From Azospirillum sp. 412522 (GTDB lineage Bacteria; Pseudomonadota; Alphaproteobacteria; Azospirillales; Azospirillaceae), in assembly GCF_019805165.1 (NCBI RefSeq), contig NZ_RWIJ01000025.1, positions 33,609 through 97,608 on the forward strand: DNA of 64,000 nt, in the 5' to 3' direction. The notes below the pieces were generated by a model that saw nothing but the letters and a program-made list of their open reading frames with translations, made no database searches and was not told the DNA's origin. A program made the position numbers and the translations under genes. Shown here one piece after another: positions 48,933 through 57,373 of this stretch (its first letter is position 1; the number at the start of each line of letters is the position of its first letter).

Positions 48933-50302
48933 CGCCCGCCCCCCGCCTGCTTCTTGTGGAGGAGGTCGCGCAGCTCGAACATCGACACCATCGGGATGAA
49001 GCGCAGCGCCAGGAAGAAGCCGGTCAGGAACAGCCCGACCGACCCGGCCAGCGTCGCCCAGTCCCAGACGGTCGGCACGAAGACGAACCAGCTCGATTCC
49101 GAGTGGTTCCGGTGCAGGCTGCCGACGACGATGACATAGCGTTCGATCCACATGCCGATCACCACGCAGAGCGCCACCAGGAACAGCAGCGGCCGGTTCA
49201 GCCGCAGCGGCCGGATCCACAGGAGTTGCGGGACGAGGCCGTTGAGGACGATCTTCGCCCAGTACCAGGGGGCGTAATATCCGGTGAGCAGCGAGGTCAT
49301 CACGGTGATCTCGCGCTCCTCCCCCCGGTAGAAGGGCATGAACACTTCGATCAGGTAGCAGTAGGACAGCAGCAGGCTGGCGGTCAGCATCAGCCGGGCC
49401 AGCACGTCGATGTGGCGCAGCGTGATGACGCCGGTCAGTTCCAGCGCCCGGCGCAGCGGGATGACCAGCATCAGCACCACGGCGAAGCCGGACAGCGCGG
49501 CGCCGAAGACGAAATAGGGAGGGAACTGCGTCTCGTGCCATCCCGGCGTCAGGCCGCCGGCGAAATCCAGCCCGACGATGCTGTGGATCGAGCAGACCAG
49601 CGGCGCCATCAGGGCGGCGAACAGCCCGTAGAGCATCCTGAACTGGCGCCAGTGCTGCGACGACCCCTGCCAGCCCAGCGCCAGCAGTCCGTAGAATATC
49701 CGCTGCCAACGCCGCCGCGCCCGGTCGCGCAGGGTGGCGAAATCGGGGAGCAGCCCGACATACCAGAACAGCAGGGACCCCGCGACATAGACCAGGATGG
49801 CGACGAAGTCCCAATGCAGCGGGCTGCGGAACTGCGGCCACAGCGCCATGGTGTTGGGGTAGGGGAACAGCCAGTAGAAATACCACCAGCGCCCGAGATG
49901 GATGACCGGCATGATCCCGGCGCAGGCGACGCAGAACACCGTCATGGTCTCGGCGATGCGGCTGGTGGCGCTGCGCCAGTCCGACCGGGTCAGGAAGAAC
50001 AGGGCGGAGATCAGCGTCCCGCCGCTCGCCATACCGACCCACCAGACATAGTTGCCGATGGCGAAGCCCCAGGCGATGGGCCAGTCGATGCCCCAGATGC
50101 CGACGCCGCGGATGAACAGCCAGCCGACCGCCGCCAGGAACAGGACGAACAGCCCGAAGGCCAGCCCGAAGCCGACCCACCACCACAGGGGCGTGCGGCG
50201 TTCCAGCACGAGGCCGCTGACATGGGCGGTCACCGCCAGGGCCGTCACTCCCGGCTCGACCACCCGCGCCAACTCCTGTTCGGTCTCGGTCGATGCGCTC
50301 AC
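48929..50302 (-). CDS. actC: alternative complex III quinol-oxidising subunit ActC (NrfD/PsrC-like), GTG start
   Basis: 457 residues, about ten membrane spans. The PsrC/NrfD-like quinol site region includes NYVWWVGMASGGTLISALFF near residue 84, and AGIMPVIHLGRWWYFYWLFP near 127 with a conserved histidine. CSIHSIVGLDFAGGLTPGWH is near 235. The start codon is GTG at 50302, supported by GGGAGGTG 9-16 bases upstream; no ATG fits. It lies 4 bases after the actB stop. Confidence 0.93.
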   Translation of the reverse strand: MSASTETEQELARVVEPGVTALAVTAHVSGLVLERRTPLWWWVGFGLAFGLFVLFLAAVGWLFIRGVGIWGIDWPIAWGFAIGNYVWWVGMASGGTLISALFFLTRSDWRSATSRIAETMTVFCVACAGIMPVIHLGRWWYFYWLFPYPNTMALWPQFRSPLHWDFVAILVYVAGSLLFWYVGLLPDFATLRDRARRRWQRIFYGLLALGWQGSSQHWRQFRMLYGLFAALMAPLVCSIHSIVGLDFAGGLTPGWHETQFPPYFVFGAALSGFAVVLMLVIPLRRALELTGVITLRHIDVLARLMLTASLLLSYCYLIEVFMPFYRGEEREITVMTSLLTGYYAPWYWAKIVLNGLVPQLLWIRPLRLNRPLLFLVALCVVIGMWIERYVIVVGSLHRNHSESSWFVFVPTVWDWATLAGSVGLFLTGFFLALRFIPMVSMFELRDLLHKKQAGGGR

Positions 50303-50306
50303 CAGC

Positions 50307-53279
50307 TCACACCTCCCGAATCTCGGGGTTGGGGTTGCGCAGCCGCGCCTGATAGGTGGTGCGCGGCCTGGTGTTCAGGTCGGTCAGCACGCCGTAGTCG
50401 AGGGGGCTTGCCTTGCGCCGGCTGACCGCGCTGTCGGGATCGTTCAGGTCGCCGAAGACGATGGCCTCGGCCGGGCAGGCCTGCTGGCAGGCGGTCTTCA
50501 CCTCGCCGTCGCGGATCGGCCGGTTCTCGCGGTCGGCGGCGATGCGGGCGTTGCGGATGCGCTGGACGCAGTAGGTGCATTTCTCCATGACGCCGCGCGC
50601 CCGGACGGAGACGTCGGGATTCCAGGACATCGGCAGCCGGTTGTCGTCCGCCGAATAGTTGAAGTAGTTGAAGCGCCGGACCTTGTAGGGACAGTTGTTC
50701 GAGCAGAAGCGGGTGCCGACGCAGCGGTTGTAGACCATCACGTTCAGCCCGTCGGCGTCGTGCATGGTGGCGGCGACCGGGCAGACCACCTCGCAGGGCG
50801 CGTTCTCGCAATGCATGCAGGTCATCGGCTGGAAGAGGGTCTGGTCCGGCGCCGCCGCTTCGCCCTCGTACCAGGTGTCGATGCGGATCCAGTGCATCTG
50901 GCGGTTCCGCAGCACTTCCTCCTTGCCGACGACGGCGATGTTGTTCTCGCCCTGGCAGGCCGCGGTGCAGGCGTTGCAGCCGATGCAGGCGTCGAGGCTG
51001 ATCGCCATGCCCCAGGCGTTGCGCGGATATTCGTAAGGCGGATAGAGCGAGTGCTCCGGCTCCTTCCGTTTGGCGAAGCCGGGGTCCCGGCGGAACGCGT
51101 CGAGCGTGGCGTGACGGACGACGTCGGGAGAGTCGATCATCTGGTGGTGCTGGGTGGCGGCCAACCGGTGGGTCTCCCCGGTCTTGCGCAGTTCGACCCC
51201 GGGCAGCTGCCAGAGCTGGTCCAGCCGGCGCAGCCGGAAGGCGTCGAAGCCGACATCGTGCCCGACCCGGCCCACCACCTTGCGACCGAAGCCGAAGGGC
51301 AGGGTGACGCAGTCGGGAGCATGACCGGCCAACCGCCAGACCGGGGCGCGAAGCGTGCCGGCGGCACTGCGCAGCTCCACCACATCCTCGTTCTTCAGGC
51401 CGAGCCGTTCCGCGGTCGCCGGTGCGATCAGCAGGGCGTTGTCCCAGGTCAGGGTGGTGAAGGGGCGCGGCAACTCCTGCAGCCAGCCGAGATTGGCGTA
51501 GCGCCCGTCGCGCAGCCACGGGTCGGGCCGGAACAGGGCGGTCAGCGTGCCGCCGCCGGTCGATGCCGGGGGAGGCGGGAGGCGGTCCGACAGGGCGGGA
51601 AGCAGCGAGGCGGACAGCGGGGCGGCGGCGCTGTCCGGCACGATGCCCAGGCGCAGGGCGTCATCCCACAGCCGGTCCGCGTCGCCTTTGCCCTGGAAGC
51701 GTTCCATCCAGGTCGCGCGGACGATGGCATGGCCGTCGGGACGGGTCTCCCCGTCGAGGACGGCCAGCAACTCGTGGGGCGACCAGCCGCCCCACAGCGG
51801 CCGGGTCTGCGGCTGCTGGATGGTGACGGTGCCGTCGAAGGCCCGCAGGTCGCTCCAGCGTTCCAGCTCGTGCGCCTCCGGCACATGCCAAGTGCAGAGC
51901 ATGGCGGTCTCGTCCGGCGCGGTGCCGAGATGGACCGAGAGCGGGACCTTCGCCAAAGCCCGGGCGAAGTCGAGGTCGGCGGGCGCGGTGAAGACCGGAT
52001 TGGCGCCGAGGATCAGCAGCGTGTCGACCCGGCCGGCCGCCATGTCGTCGACCAGCCCCTTGAGCGAGTCCCCGTGGTCGACCGGATCGGCCTCCACCGG
52101 CTCGATGTAGGTCACCGTTCGGCCGGGTGCCCCCAGCGCGTCGTTGATGGCGTGGACCAGCGCGTGGACGGCCGGCGGCTGTGCCGGCCCGGCATGGACC
52201 AGCGCCGCGCCGCGGCTGGCGGACAGGTCGCGGGCGACGGCGGCCAGCCAGCCGGGAGCATCCTGCCGCCACGCCGCCGGCCCGGCGCCGAGCTCGGCGG
52301 CCAACGCGCGCACCGTCGCCTCGATCTCGTCCGGGCGGGCGGCGAAGCGATGGTCGGCGCGGGCGCCGGCCAGGGTGGGGGAGCTTTCGATCGCGTAGAG
52401 GCGGCTCATCTCCTCCGGCCGGCCCTCCCCGGCGGCGCGGCGGCGGCGGGCGAAGTCGCGGGCGTAGTGCAGATGGCCGGGGGCGCCGTCGAGAAAGTCG
52501 CTCTCGATCGCCAGGATCGTCTTCGCCCGGTCCAGGTGCAGAACCGTATCGACCGGCCGGCCAAAGGCCAGCAGCGCACCGGCCCGCAGCGCGTCGCGCC
52601 CGTCGGCTTCCCAGCGGTGCCACTGCATCGCCGGGAAGCGCCGCTTCAGCGCGGCGACCTGCCGGGCCAGCGTGGGGGAGGTGACGGTGCCGGTCAGCAG
52701 CCGCAGCCCGCCGCCGCCGTCCGCCGCCAGGGCGGGCAGGCGGTCGACCAGCGCCTTGAGCATCCCGTTGGTACTCGCCGCCCGGCCGGCTTTCAGAACG
52801 GTGCGCGAGCGGTCGGGATCGTAGAGGTCGAGGATGCCGGCCTGGATGATCGGGTCGAGCGCGCCCAGGCTGGCGGGATGGTCCGGATTGCCCTCCAGCT
52901 GGACCGGGCGCCCCATCTGCTGGACCACCAGCACGCCGTCGGCATAGCCGCCGCGGCTGACCGCGGTGGCGACATGGCGGGCGACGCCGGGAACCAGGCC
53001 GGGCGGCATGGTGACATAGGGAGTCGCCTCTTCCGCCGCTTCCCCGGGACCGCAGCCGGTCAGGCCGGCGAGCGCGAAGGAGGCGCCCATCAGCTCCAGC
53101 AGCCGGCGGCGGCCGACGCGTGCCTCCGCCAGATCGGGCAGGCCGGGGAACTCGGCGTGCAGCATCTCCAGCACGGCCGGTTCCCGCGCCAGTTCGTCCA
53201 GGCTGCGCCACAGCGACCGGCCGCTCCGGCCGGCCAGCTTGCCTTCGATCCTTTCGGCCAGCTCCTTGCGCGCCGTCAT
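50307..53279 (-). CDS. actB: alternative complex III fused molybdopterin-like/iron-sulfur subunit ActB
   Basis: 990 residues. A twin-arginine-type signal (GRRRLLELMGASFALAGLTG) near 55-75 directs it to the periplasm. The first two thirds resemble a molybdopterin oxidoreductase without cofactor ligands. The last third is a ferredoxin-like subunit with CIGCNACTAAC, CMHCENAPCEVVCP, CSNNCPYK and CTYC...CQQACP cluster motifs. The start overlaps the actA stop; a longer frame to 53837 is antisense-like and non-homologous. Central electron-transfer subunit of ACIII. Confidence 0.94.
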   Translation of the reverse strand: MTARKELAERIEGKLAGRSGRSLWRSLDELAREPAVLEMLHAEFPGLPDLAEARVGRRRLLELMGASFALAGLTGCGPGEAAEEATPYVTMPPGLVPGVARHVATAVSRGGYADGVLVVQQMGRPVQLEGNPDHPASLGALDPIIQAGILDLYDPDRSRTVLKAGRAASTNGMLKALVDRLPALAADGGGGLRLLTGTVTSPTLARQVAALKRRFPAMQWHRWEADGRDALRAGALLAFGRPVDTVLHLDRAKTILAIESDFLDGAPGHLHYARDFARRRRAAGEGRPEEMSRLYAIESSPTLAGARADHRFAARPDEIEATVRALAAELGAGPAAWRQDAPGWLAAVARDLSASRGAALVHAGPAQPPAVHALVHAINDALGAPGRTVTYIEPVEADPVDHGDSLKGLVDDMAAGRVDTLLILGANPVFTAPADLDFARALAKVPLSVHLGTAPDETAMLCTWHVPEAHELERWSDLRAFDGTVTIQQPQTRPLWGGWSPHELLAVLDGETRPDGHAIVRATWMERFQGKGDADRLWDDALRLGIVPDSAAAPLSASLLPALSDRLPPPPASTGGGTLTALFRPDPWLRDGRYANLGWLQELPRPFTTLTWDNALLIAPATAERLGLKNEDVVELRSAAGTLRAPVWRLAGHAPDCVTLPFGFGRKVVGRVGHDVGFDAFRLRRLDQLWQLPGVELRKTGETHRLAATQHHQMIDSPDVVRHATLDAFRRDPGFAKRKEPEHSLYPPYEYPRNAWGMAISLDACIGCNACTAACQGENNIAVVGKEEVLRNRQMHWIRIDTWYEGEAAAPDQTLFQPMTCMHCENAPCEVVCPVAATMHDADGLNVMVYNRCVGTRFCSNNCPYKVRRFNYFNYSADDNRLPMSWNPDVSVRARGVMEKCTYCVQRIRNARIAADRENRPIRDGEVKTACQQACPAEAIVFGDLNDPDSAVSRRKASPLDYGVLTDLNTRPRTTYQARLRNPNPEIREV

Positions 53280-53983
53280 CGGTGGCACACCGAGCAGTCG
53301 GACAGGGTTTCGGGATGGATGTGGTAGCTGGCCATCAGCTGTTCGCCCGACGGCGTCGCCGCGGTCGGCTTCCAGTCCATGTCGAAGACCGCCTCCTTCG
53401 GGCGCAGGTTCGGGGCCGGGTCGCGATGGCAGTCGAGGCACCAGCTCATCCTCAGGCTCGCTCCCTTCCAGGTCAGGGGCATGGCGTCCACCGGCCCGTG
53501 GCAGGTGGTGCAGGCGACGCCCTTGGCGACATGGATGCTGTGGTTGAAGAAGACGTAGTCGGGCAGCGCGTTGACCCGGTTCCAGCGGATCGGCGTGCCG
53601 GTGGCGAGGCTTTGGCGCACCGGGGCCAACAACTCGGCATTGGTCCAGATCTGCGAGTGGCAGGTCATGCAGGTGTGGGTCGGCGGCAGGCCGGCGGTGG
53701 CCGACACCTCCACCGAGGTGTGGCAATAGCGGCAGTCCAGCCCAAGCCCGCCGACATGGTGTTCGTGGCTGAAGGGGACCGGCTGCGGCTGTGCGATGCC
53801 GACCCGCGTCGCGTAGGTGGTGTTGGGGAAGAACCACGCGCCGCCGGCCAGCGTAATCAGCGCCGCCAGCAGGGTGTAGAGCACCAGTTTGGTCAGGATG
53901 TTGGCGGTGGGGCTGAAGACACCCGGCACGGCTGGGACCCCCGTCACGCCGCCGGCGCGGCGGGCATTGTTGGGGGGCGGCAT
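53276..53983 (-). CDS. actA: alternative complex III pentaheme cytochrome c ActA
   Basis: 235 residues. One N-terminal membrane anchor (about 31-50), then five heme-binding motifs in order: CRYCH, CMTCH, CTTCH, CLDCH and CSVCH. Histidine-rich surroundings (VPFSHEHHVGGLG, YVFFNHSIHVAKG) supply distal ligands. First gene of the ACIII-caa3 operon; the start is at 53983 with a GGGGCGG tract upstream. The operon appears to run continuously to about 41388. Confidence 0.95.
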   Translation of the reverse strand: MPPPNNARRAGGVTGVPAVPGVFSPTANILTKLVLYTLLAALITLAGGAWFFPNTTYATRVGIAQPQPVPFSHEHHVGGLGLDCRYCHTSVEVSATAGLPPTHTCMTCHSQIWTNAELLAPVRQSLATGTPIRWNRVNALPDYVFFNHSIHVAKGVACTTCHGPVDAMPLTWKGASLRMSWCLDCHRDPAPNLRPKEAVFDMDWKPTAATPSGEQLMASYHIHPETLSDCSVCHR

Positions 53984-54039
53984 CCGGACGCCGCCCCGAC
54001 CGCTACAAGCGCCGGTGCGGCGTCAGGTTCCCTGCCTTG

Positions 54040-54055
54040 GTCGGGCTAGCCCGAC
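54040..54055. promoter_or_regulatory. 16-base perfect palindrome upstream of actA
   Basis: GTCGGGCTAGCCCGAC lies 57-72 bases before the actA start and 45-60 bases past the eboC stop. A complete 8+8 palindrome with no spacer could be an operator for the oxidase operon or a short hairpin ending the ebo transcript. Which one is not visible. Confidence 0.45.
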
Positions 54056-54099
54056 TGTCCCGGCCCTCTTGCGCCAATCGGACAGGTGGCCGCCCCGGA

Positions 54100-55008
54100 T
54101 CAGGTCCCCGGAATGACCCTCTGGAGCGCCAGGGTCAGCGGGAAGCAAAGCGCGGCGGCGAGGGCGAGCGGGACGGCCGAACCCATTCCGGCGGCGGCGA
54201 TCAGCACCGCGTCGTAGAGGGCGATCGCGGCGATCAGGACGGCGACCGCGCGCGGGACGTCGCCGGGCGCCCGGCGGAACAGCCGGTGCACGGCCCAGCC
54301 CGTCGCCGCCGCCAGGGCGGCCCACAGTCCGAATGCCGCCGGGCCGCCGAGAGAGATCCACAGCGCGCCGGCCAGCGGAACCGCCAGCACGGCCAGCGGC
54401 CATGCCTTGTCCAGCCGGTCGTAGGCTTCCTGCCGGGCGGCGAAGGTCAGCCCGACCACGTGGCAGAACAGTCCGCCGGCACCCAGCAGCATCCAGGGCG
54501 CCGACGCTCCGGATCCCGCGACCGCCGCCGCGGTGGCGTAGGACAGCAGCCGGCACAGGCCCATGATCGCCGGAGCCGCCGCGGTGCGCTTGTGCAGGGC
54601 GTCATAAAGCAGGATCGCCCCGGCCAGCAGCCCGCCGCACAGCCCGGCCTCCGGCCCCGACAGCGCCGCCAGGACGAGGCCCAGCGCGATCAGGGCGAAG
54701 CCGGCGGCGAACACCGCGCCGCGGGCGGCGTCGCCCCTGGGGATGGGGCGGGCGGGCCGTTCCCGCGCGTCGATCTCCGCATCGAAGGCGTCGTTCAGGT
54801 ACATGCCGCCGACATAGAACAGCGCCAGCACGACGGTCGCCCTGGCCACGGCCCCGACCACATCGCCGCCCGCCATGGCGTCCATGGCCCCGGCGCCGGC
54901 GAGCGTGATGCCGGCGATCGCGTTGCTCAGCACCGTCGGCAGGTTCGAGACGCGGCCGAGGATCAGGGCCGCGCGCGGGCGGATCAGGACAGCCGTTCCA
55001 ACACCCAT
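54100..55008 (-). CDS. eboC: UbiA-type prenyltransferase of the EBO cluster
   Basis: 302 residues with about eight or nine membrane spans. The prenyl-diphosphate motif is YLNDAFDAEIDARERPARP near residues 70-88 (N-D-x-x-D type); a second acidic site is at RQEAYDRLDKAWP near 195. RVSNLPTVLSNAIAG near 19 is the usual UbiA N-terminus. It would join a prenyl group to an unknown acceptor. The ATG at 55008 overlaps eboE by 25 bases. Last gene of the cluster. Confidence 0.88.
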   Translation of the reverse strand: MGVGTAVLIRPRAALILGRVSNLPTVLSNAIAGITLAGAGAMDAMAGGDVVGAVARATVVLALFYVGGMYLNDAFDAEIDARERPARPIPRGDAARGAVFAAGFALIALGLVLAALSGPEAGLCGGLLAGAILLYDALHKRTAAAPAIMGLCRLLSYATAAAVAGSGASAPWMLLGAGGLFCHVVGLTFAARQEAYDRLDKAWPLAVLAVPLAGALWISLGGPAAFGLWAALAAATGWAVHRLFRRAPGDVPRAVAVLIAAIALYDAVLIAAAGMGSAVPLALAAALCFPLTLALQRVIPGT

Positions 55009-56165
55009 CGCAGTTCCCTTTCGATTCCGTCGACGACGCTCATGGCGCCCGCTCCGCAGGCTTCGGCGGGCAGGACGTCCCAGGTGTAGGTTTCGACTTC
55101 CAGGTGCGGCGCCACCGGCCGGCCGCGGTGGATCGCCAGCAGCCGCTCCAGCGCGCCGCGGGTGGAGTCGAGCGGCGGTTCCGGCTCGGCGAAGACCGGG
55201 ACGTGGAAGTGGACCCGCCACTCCTCGTCCCCGCCGCCGGCGCTCTCCAAGGCCTGCGGCAGGTCGACGAAGCGCCGGACCGTCCCGTCCGCCGCGCGGG
55301 CGACGGTCTGGTGGAGATAGACGGCATCGCGGAAGGCGGCCACGCGCTCCCGCGCCGTGGCGTCGACCCGCGCGATGCGCAGGGCGGCGCTCAGCTGGAG
55401 CTTGTGGATCGGGATGCCGGCGGCGGCCAGGGCGGCCAGCGAGTCCGCCGGCTCCTCGAAGTTGACCGCCATGTGGCAGACGTCGAGGCAGAGGCCGAGA
55501 TGGCGCGGAAGCGCGGCCGCCGCCTCGGCCGCCGTCAGGCCGGCGAGGGATGCGAGCCGTCCGGCGGCCGCATCGCCGAACAGGTGTCCGCCGAAGAAGG
55601 CGACGGCGTCGGCTGTGCTTTCCAGCAGGCACCAGGGTTCCGGCTCCAGCGCCAGCGCCACGGTGCGGCCGGTGCTCCGCTCCAGATGGACCAGCGCCGC
55701 GACGGCCTGGAGCAGCCCCTCGGCCACCGCCGCCTCGCGTCCGCGCACGCGGGGGGCGTAGCCGCCGGGCACGGTGCTGATCGTCGCCAGCGCGCCCGGC
55801 GGGACCAGCGCCGCCATGGTCTCGGCCAGGGAGACGCTGTAGGCGACCCGCTCCGCCGTCGTCCAGTCCGGCTCGTAGACGGCCTCCTTGACCGGCGCGC
55901 CGTGGAAGCGGCCATAGGGGAAGCCGTTCATGGTGAAGGCCTCGAATCCTTCTCCCGCGAAGATCGCCGCCAGTTCCGCCGCCACCCCCGCTGTTGCCGC
56001 CGCCTCGGCGGAGAGGCGCAGCCCGACGCCGAAGGGGCGGTCCGGGCAGAGCCGGCGCCTGATCTCCCGCACCGGCCCCAGCAGGGCCGCCCGCAGCTCG
56101 GCGAAGGTCTGGGTCGGATGGACGTTGAGGCAGTAGCCGAGCGTGCCGCCGCCGGACAGGCGCAT
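54984..56165 (-). CDS. eboE: EboE, TIM-barrel sugar isomerase-like protein
   Basis: 393 residues, xylose isomerase-like TIM barrel. LGYCLNVHPTQTFAELRAAL is at residues 9-28, FTMNGFPYGRFHGAPVKEAV near 77, LALEPEPWCLLESTADAVAF near 168, LCLDVCHMAVNFEEP near 228 and HFHVPVF near 326, with several metal-type His/Glu/Asp residues. These match the metabolite-trafficking protein EboE. Its ATG shares a base with the eboD stop (TGATG). The substrate is unknown. Confidence 0.88.
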   Translation of the reverse strand: MRLSGGGTLGYCLNVHPTQTFAELRAALLGPVREIRRRLCPDRPFGVGLRLSAEAAATAGVAAELAAIFAGEGFEAFTMNGFPYGRFHGAPVKEAVYEPDWTTAERVAYSVSLAETMAALVPPGALATISTVPGGYAPRVRGREAAVAEGLLQAVAALVHLERSTGRTVALALEPEPWCLLESTADAVAFFGGHLFGDAAAGRLASLAGLTAAEAAAALPRHLGLCLDVCHMAVNFEEPADSLAALAAAGIPIHKLQLSAALRIARVDATARERVAAFRDAVYLHQTVARAADGTVRRFVDLPQALESAGGGDEEWRVHFHVPVFAEPEPPLDSTRGALERLLAIHRGRPVAPHLEVETYTWDVLPAEACGAGAMSVVDGIERELRWVLERLS

Positions 56166-57373
56166 CAGGCGGCCTCCCGCGCCGACAGCCAGCCGATGGC
56201 GCTTTCGACCAGCGTGGCGTCCATGGCGTTGACCTCGATCCCCCGGCCGATCCCGGCCAGCAGGGTGATGGTCAGGCGTCCGCCGAGATGCTCGCGGAAC
56301 TCCTCCAGCCCGGCCAGCACCAGCGGCCGGCCGGCGGCGTCGCGGCGGGCCAGCGCCGGATGCCACAGGCGGAATCCCAGATGCTCCAGCAGGACGGCGA
56401 CGCGCAGATCCCCGCCCTCCGGCAGCAGGCCGGCCAGCACCGAATAGCGGGTGTCGAGGGCGATCCCGACGGCCACCGCCTCGCCATGGCGCAGATGGTT
56501 GCGGCTCAGCGTCTCCAGCTTGTGGGCGGCCCAGTGGCCGAAATCGAGCGGACGGGCGCTGCCCTGCTCGAACGGGTCGCCGCCCTCGGCGATCTGGCGC
56601 ATGTGCAGTTCGGCGCAGCGGCGGATCAGGTGGGCGACGGCGTCGGATTCGAACAGGGCCAGCGCGTCGGCCGACCGTTCCAGCCATTCGAAGAAGGCGC
56701 CGTCGCGGATCAGCGCCACCTTCACCGCCTCCGCCATGCCGGCGATGCGGTCGCGCTGCGGCAGGCTGTCGAGGAAGGCGGCGTCGTTGACCACCGCCCA
56801 GGGCGGAGCGAAGGTGCCGATCTGGTTCTTGGCGCCGTTGAGGTTGATGGCGCTCTTCACCCCGACGCCGGAATCGTTCTGCGCCAGCACCGTGGTCGGC
56901 ATGCGCACCAGCCGCACGCCACGGTGCGCGGTGGAGGCGGCAAGCCCGACCGCGTCGAGGAAGGCGCCGCCGCCGACCGCCAGCACATAGGAGTGGCGGT
57001 CGATGCCGTGCCCGAGGATGGCGTCGTGCATCTGCCCGATCAGCGCCGGGTCGTTCTTCACCGCCTCCCCGCCCGGCAGCAGGTGCGGCGGCGCCACCAG
57101 GGTCGGCAGGTCGCCGCGCGCGGCGAAATGGGCGGTCATGGCCTCTGGCAATGCCGGATGCCCGGCCAGCACGCCCATGTCGACGAAGGCGAGGCAGCGC
57201 GGGCGCGGATCGGCCCCCGCGGTGCCCAGGGCGTCGGCCAGCGTCGGGTTGGCCGGGTCGAAGGCGTCGCGGGTGAAGGCGACGGCATAGTCGAAGGTGA
57301 CCGCGAAGCGCTGGCGGAGGAGGGGGGAACGGGCGTCCGGAGAAGGCGTGGCCTGGGAAAGGCTGGAGGTCAT
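56165..57373 (-). CDS. eboD: EboD, 3-dehydroquinate synthase-like sugar phosphate cyclase
   Basis: 402 residues. NAD-binding YVLAVGGGAFLDAVGLAAST is near 130, RMPTTVLAQNDSGVGVKSAI near 157, and the metal ligands are in MAEAVKVALIRDG, LDFGHWAAHKLET and LRHGEAVAVGIALD near 280-310. The catalytic residues of dehydroquinate synthase are largely kept, but the protein groups with EboD by gene context, so the product is probably a different cyclitol-type compound. It overlaps eboF by 4 bases. A separate aroB is expected elsewhere. Confidence 0.9.
   Translation of the reverse strand: MTSSLSQATPSPDARSPLLRQRFAVTFDYAVAFTRDAFDPANPTLADALGTAGADPRPRCLAFVDMGVLAGHPALPEAMTAHFAARGDLPTLVAPPHLLPGGEAVKNDPALIGQMHDAILGHGIDRHSYVLAVGGGAFLDAVGLAASTAHRGVRLVRMPTTVLAQNDSGVGVKSAINLNGAKNQIGTFAPPWAVVNDAAFLDSLPQRDRIAGMAEAVKVALIRDGAFFEWLERSADALALFESDAVAHLIRRCAELHMRQIAEGGDPFEQGSARPLDFGHWAAHKLETLSRNHLRHGEAVAVGIALDTRYSVLAGLLPEGGDLRVAVLLEHLGFRLWHPALARRDAAGRPLVLAGLEEFREHLGGRLTITLLAGIGRGIEVNAMDATLVESAIGWLSAREAA

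Noticed and set aside
50052..53327. A 1091-codon plus-strand frame opposite actB/actC
   Set aside because: Both minus-strand genes have clear cofactor motifs; the plus frame is a GC-bias artefact.
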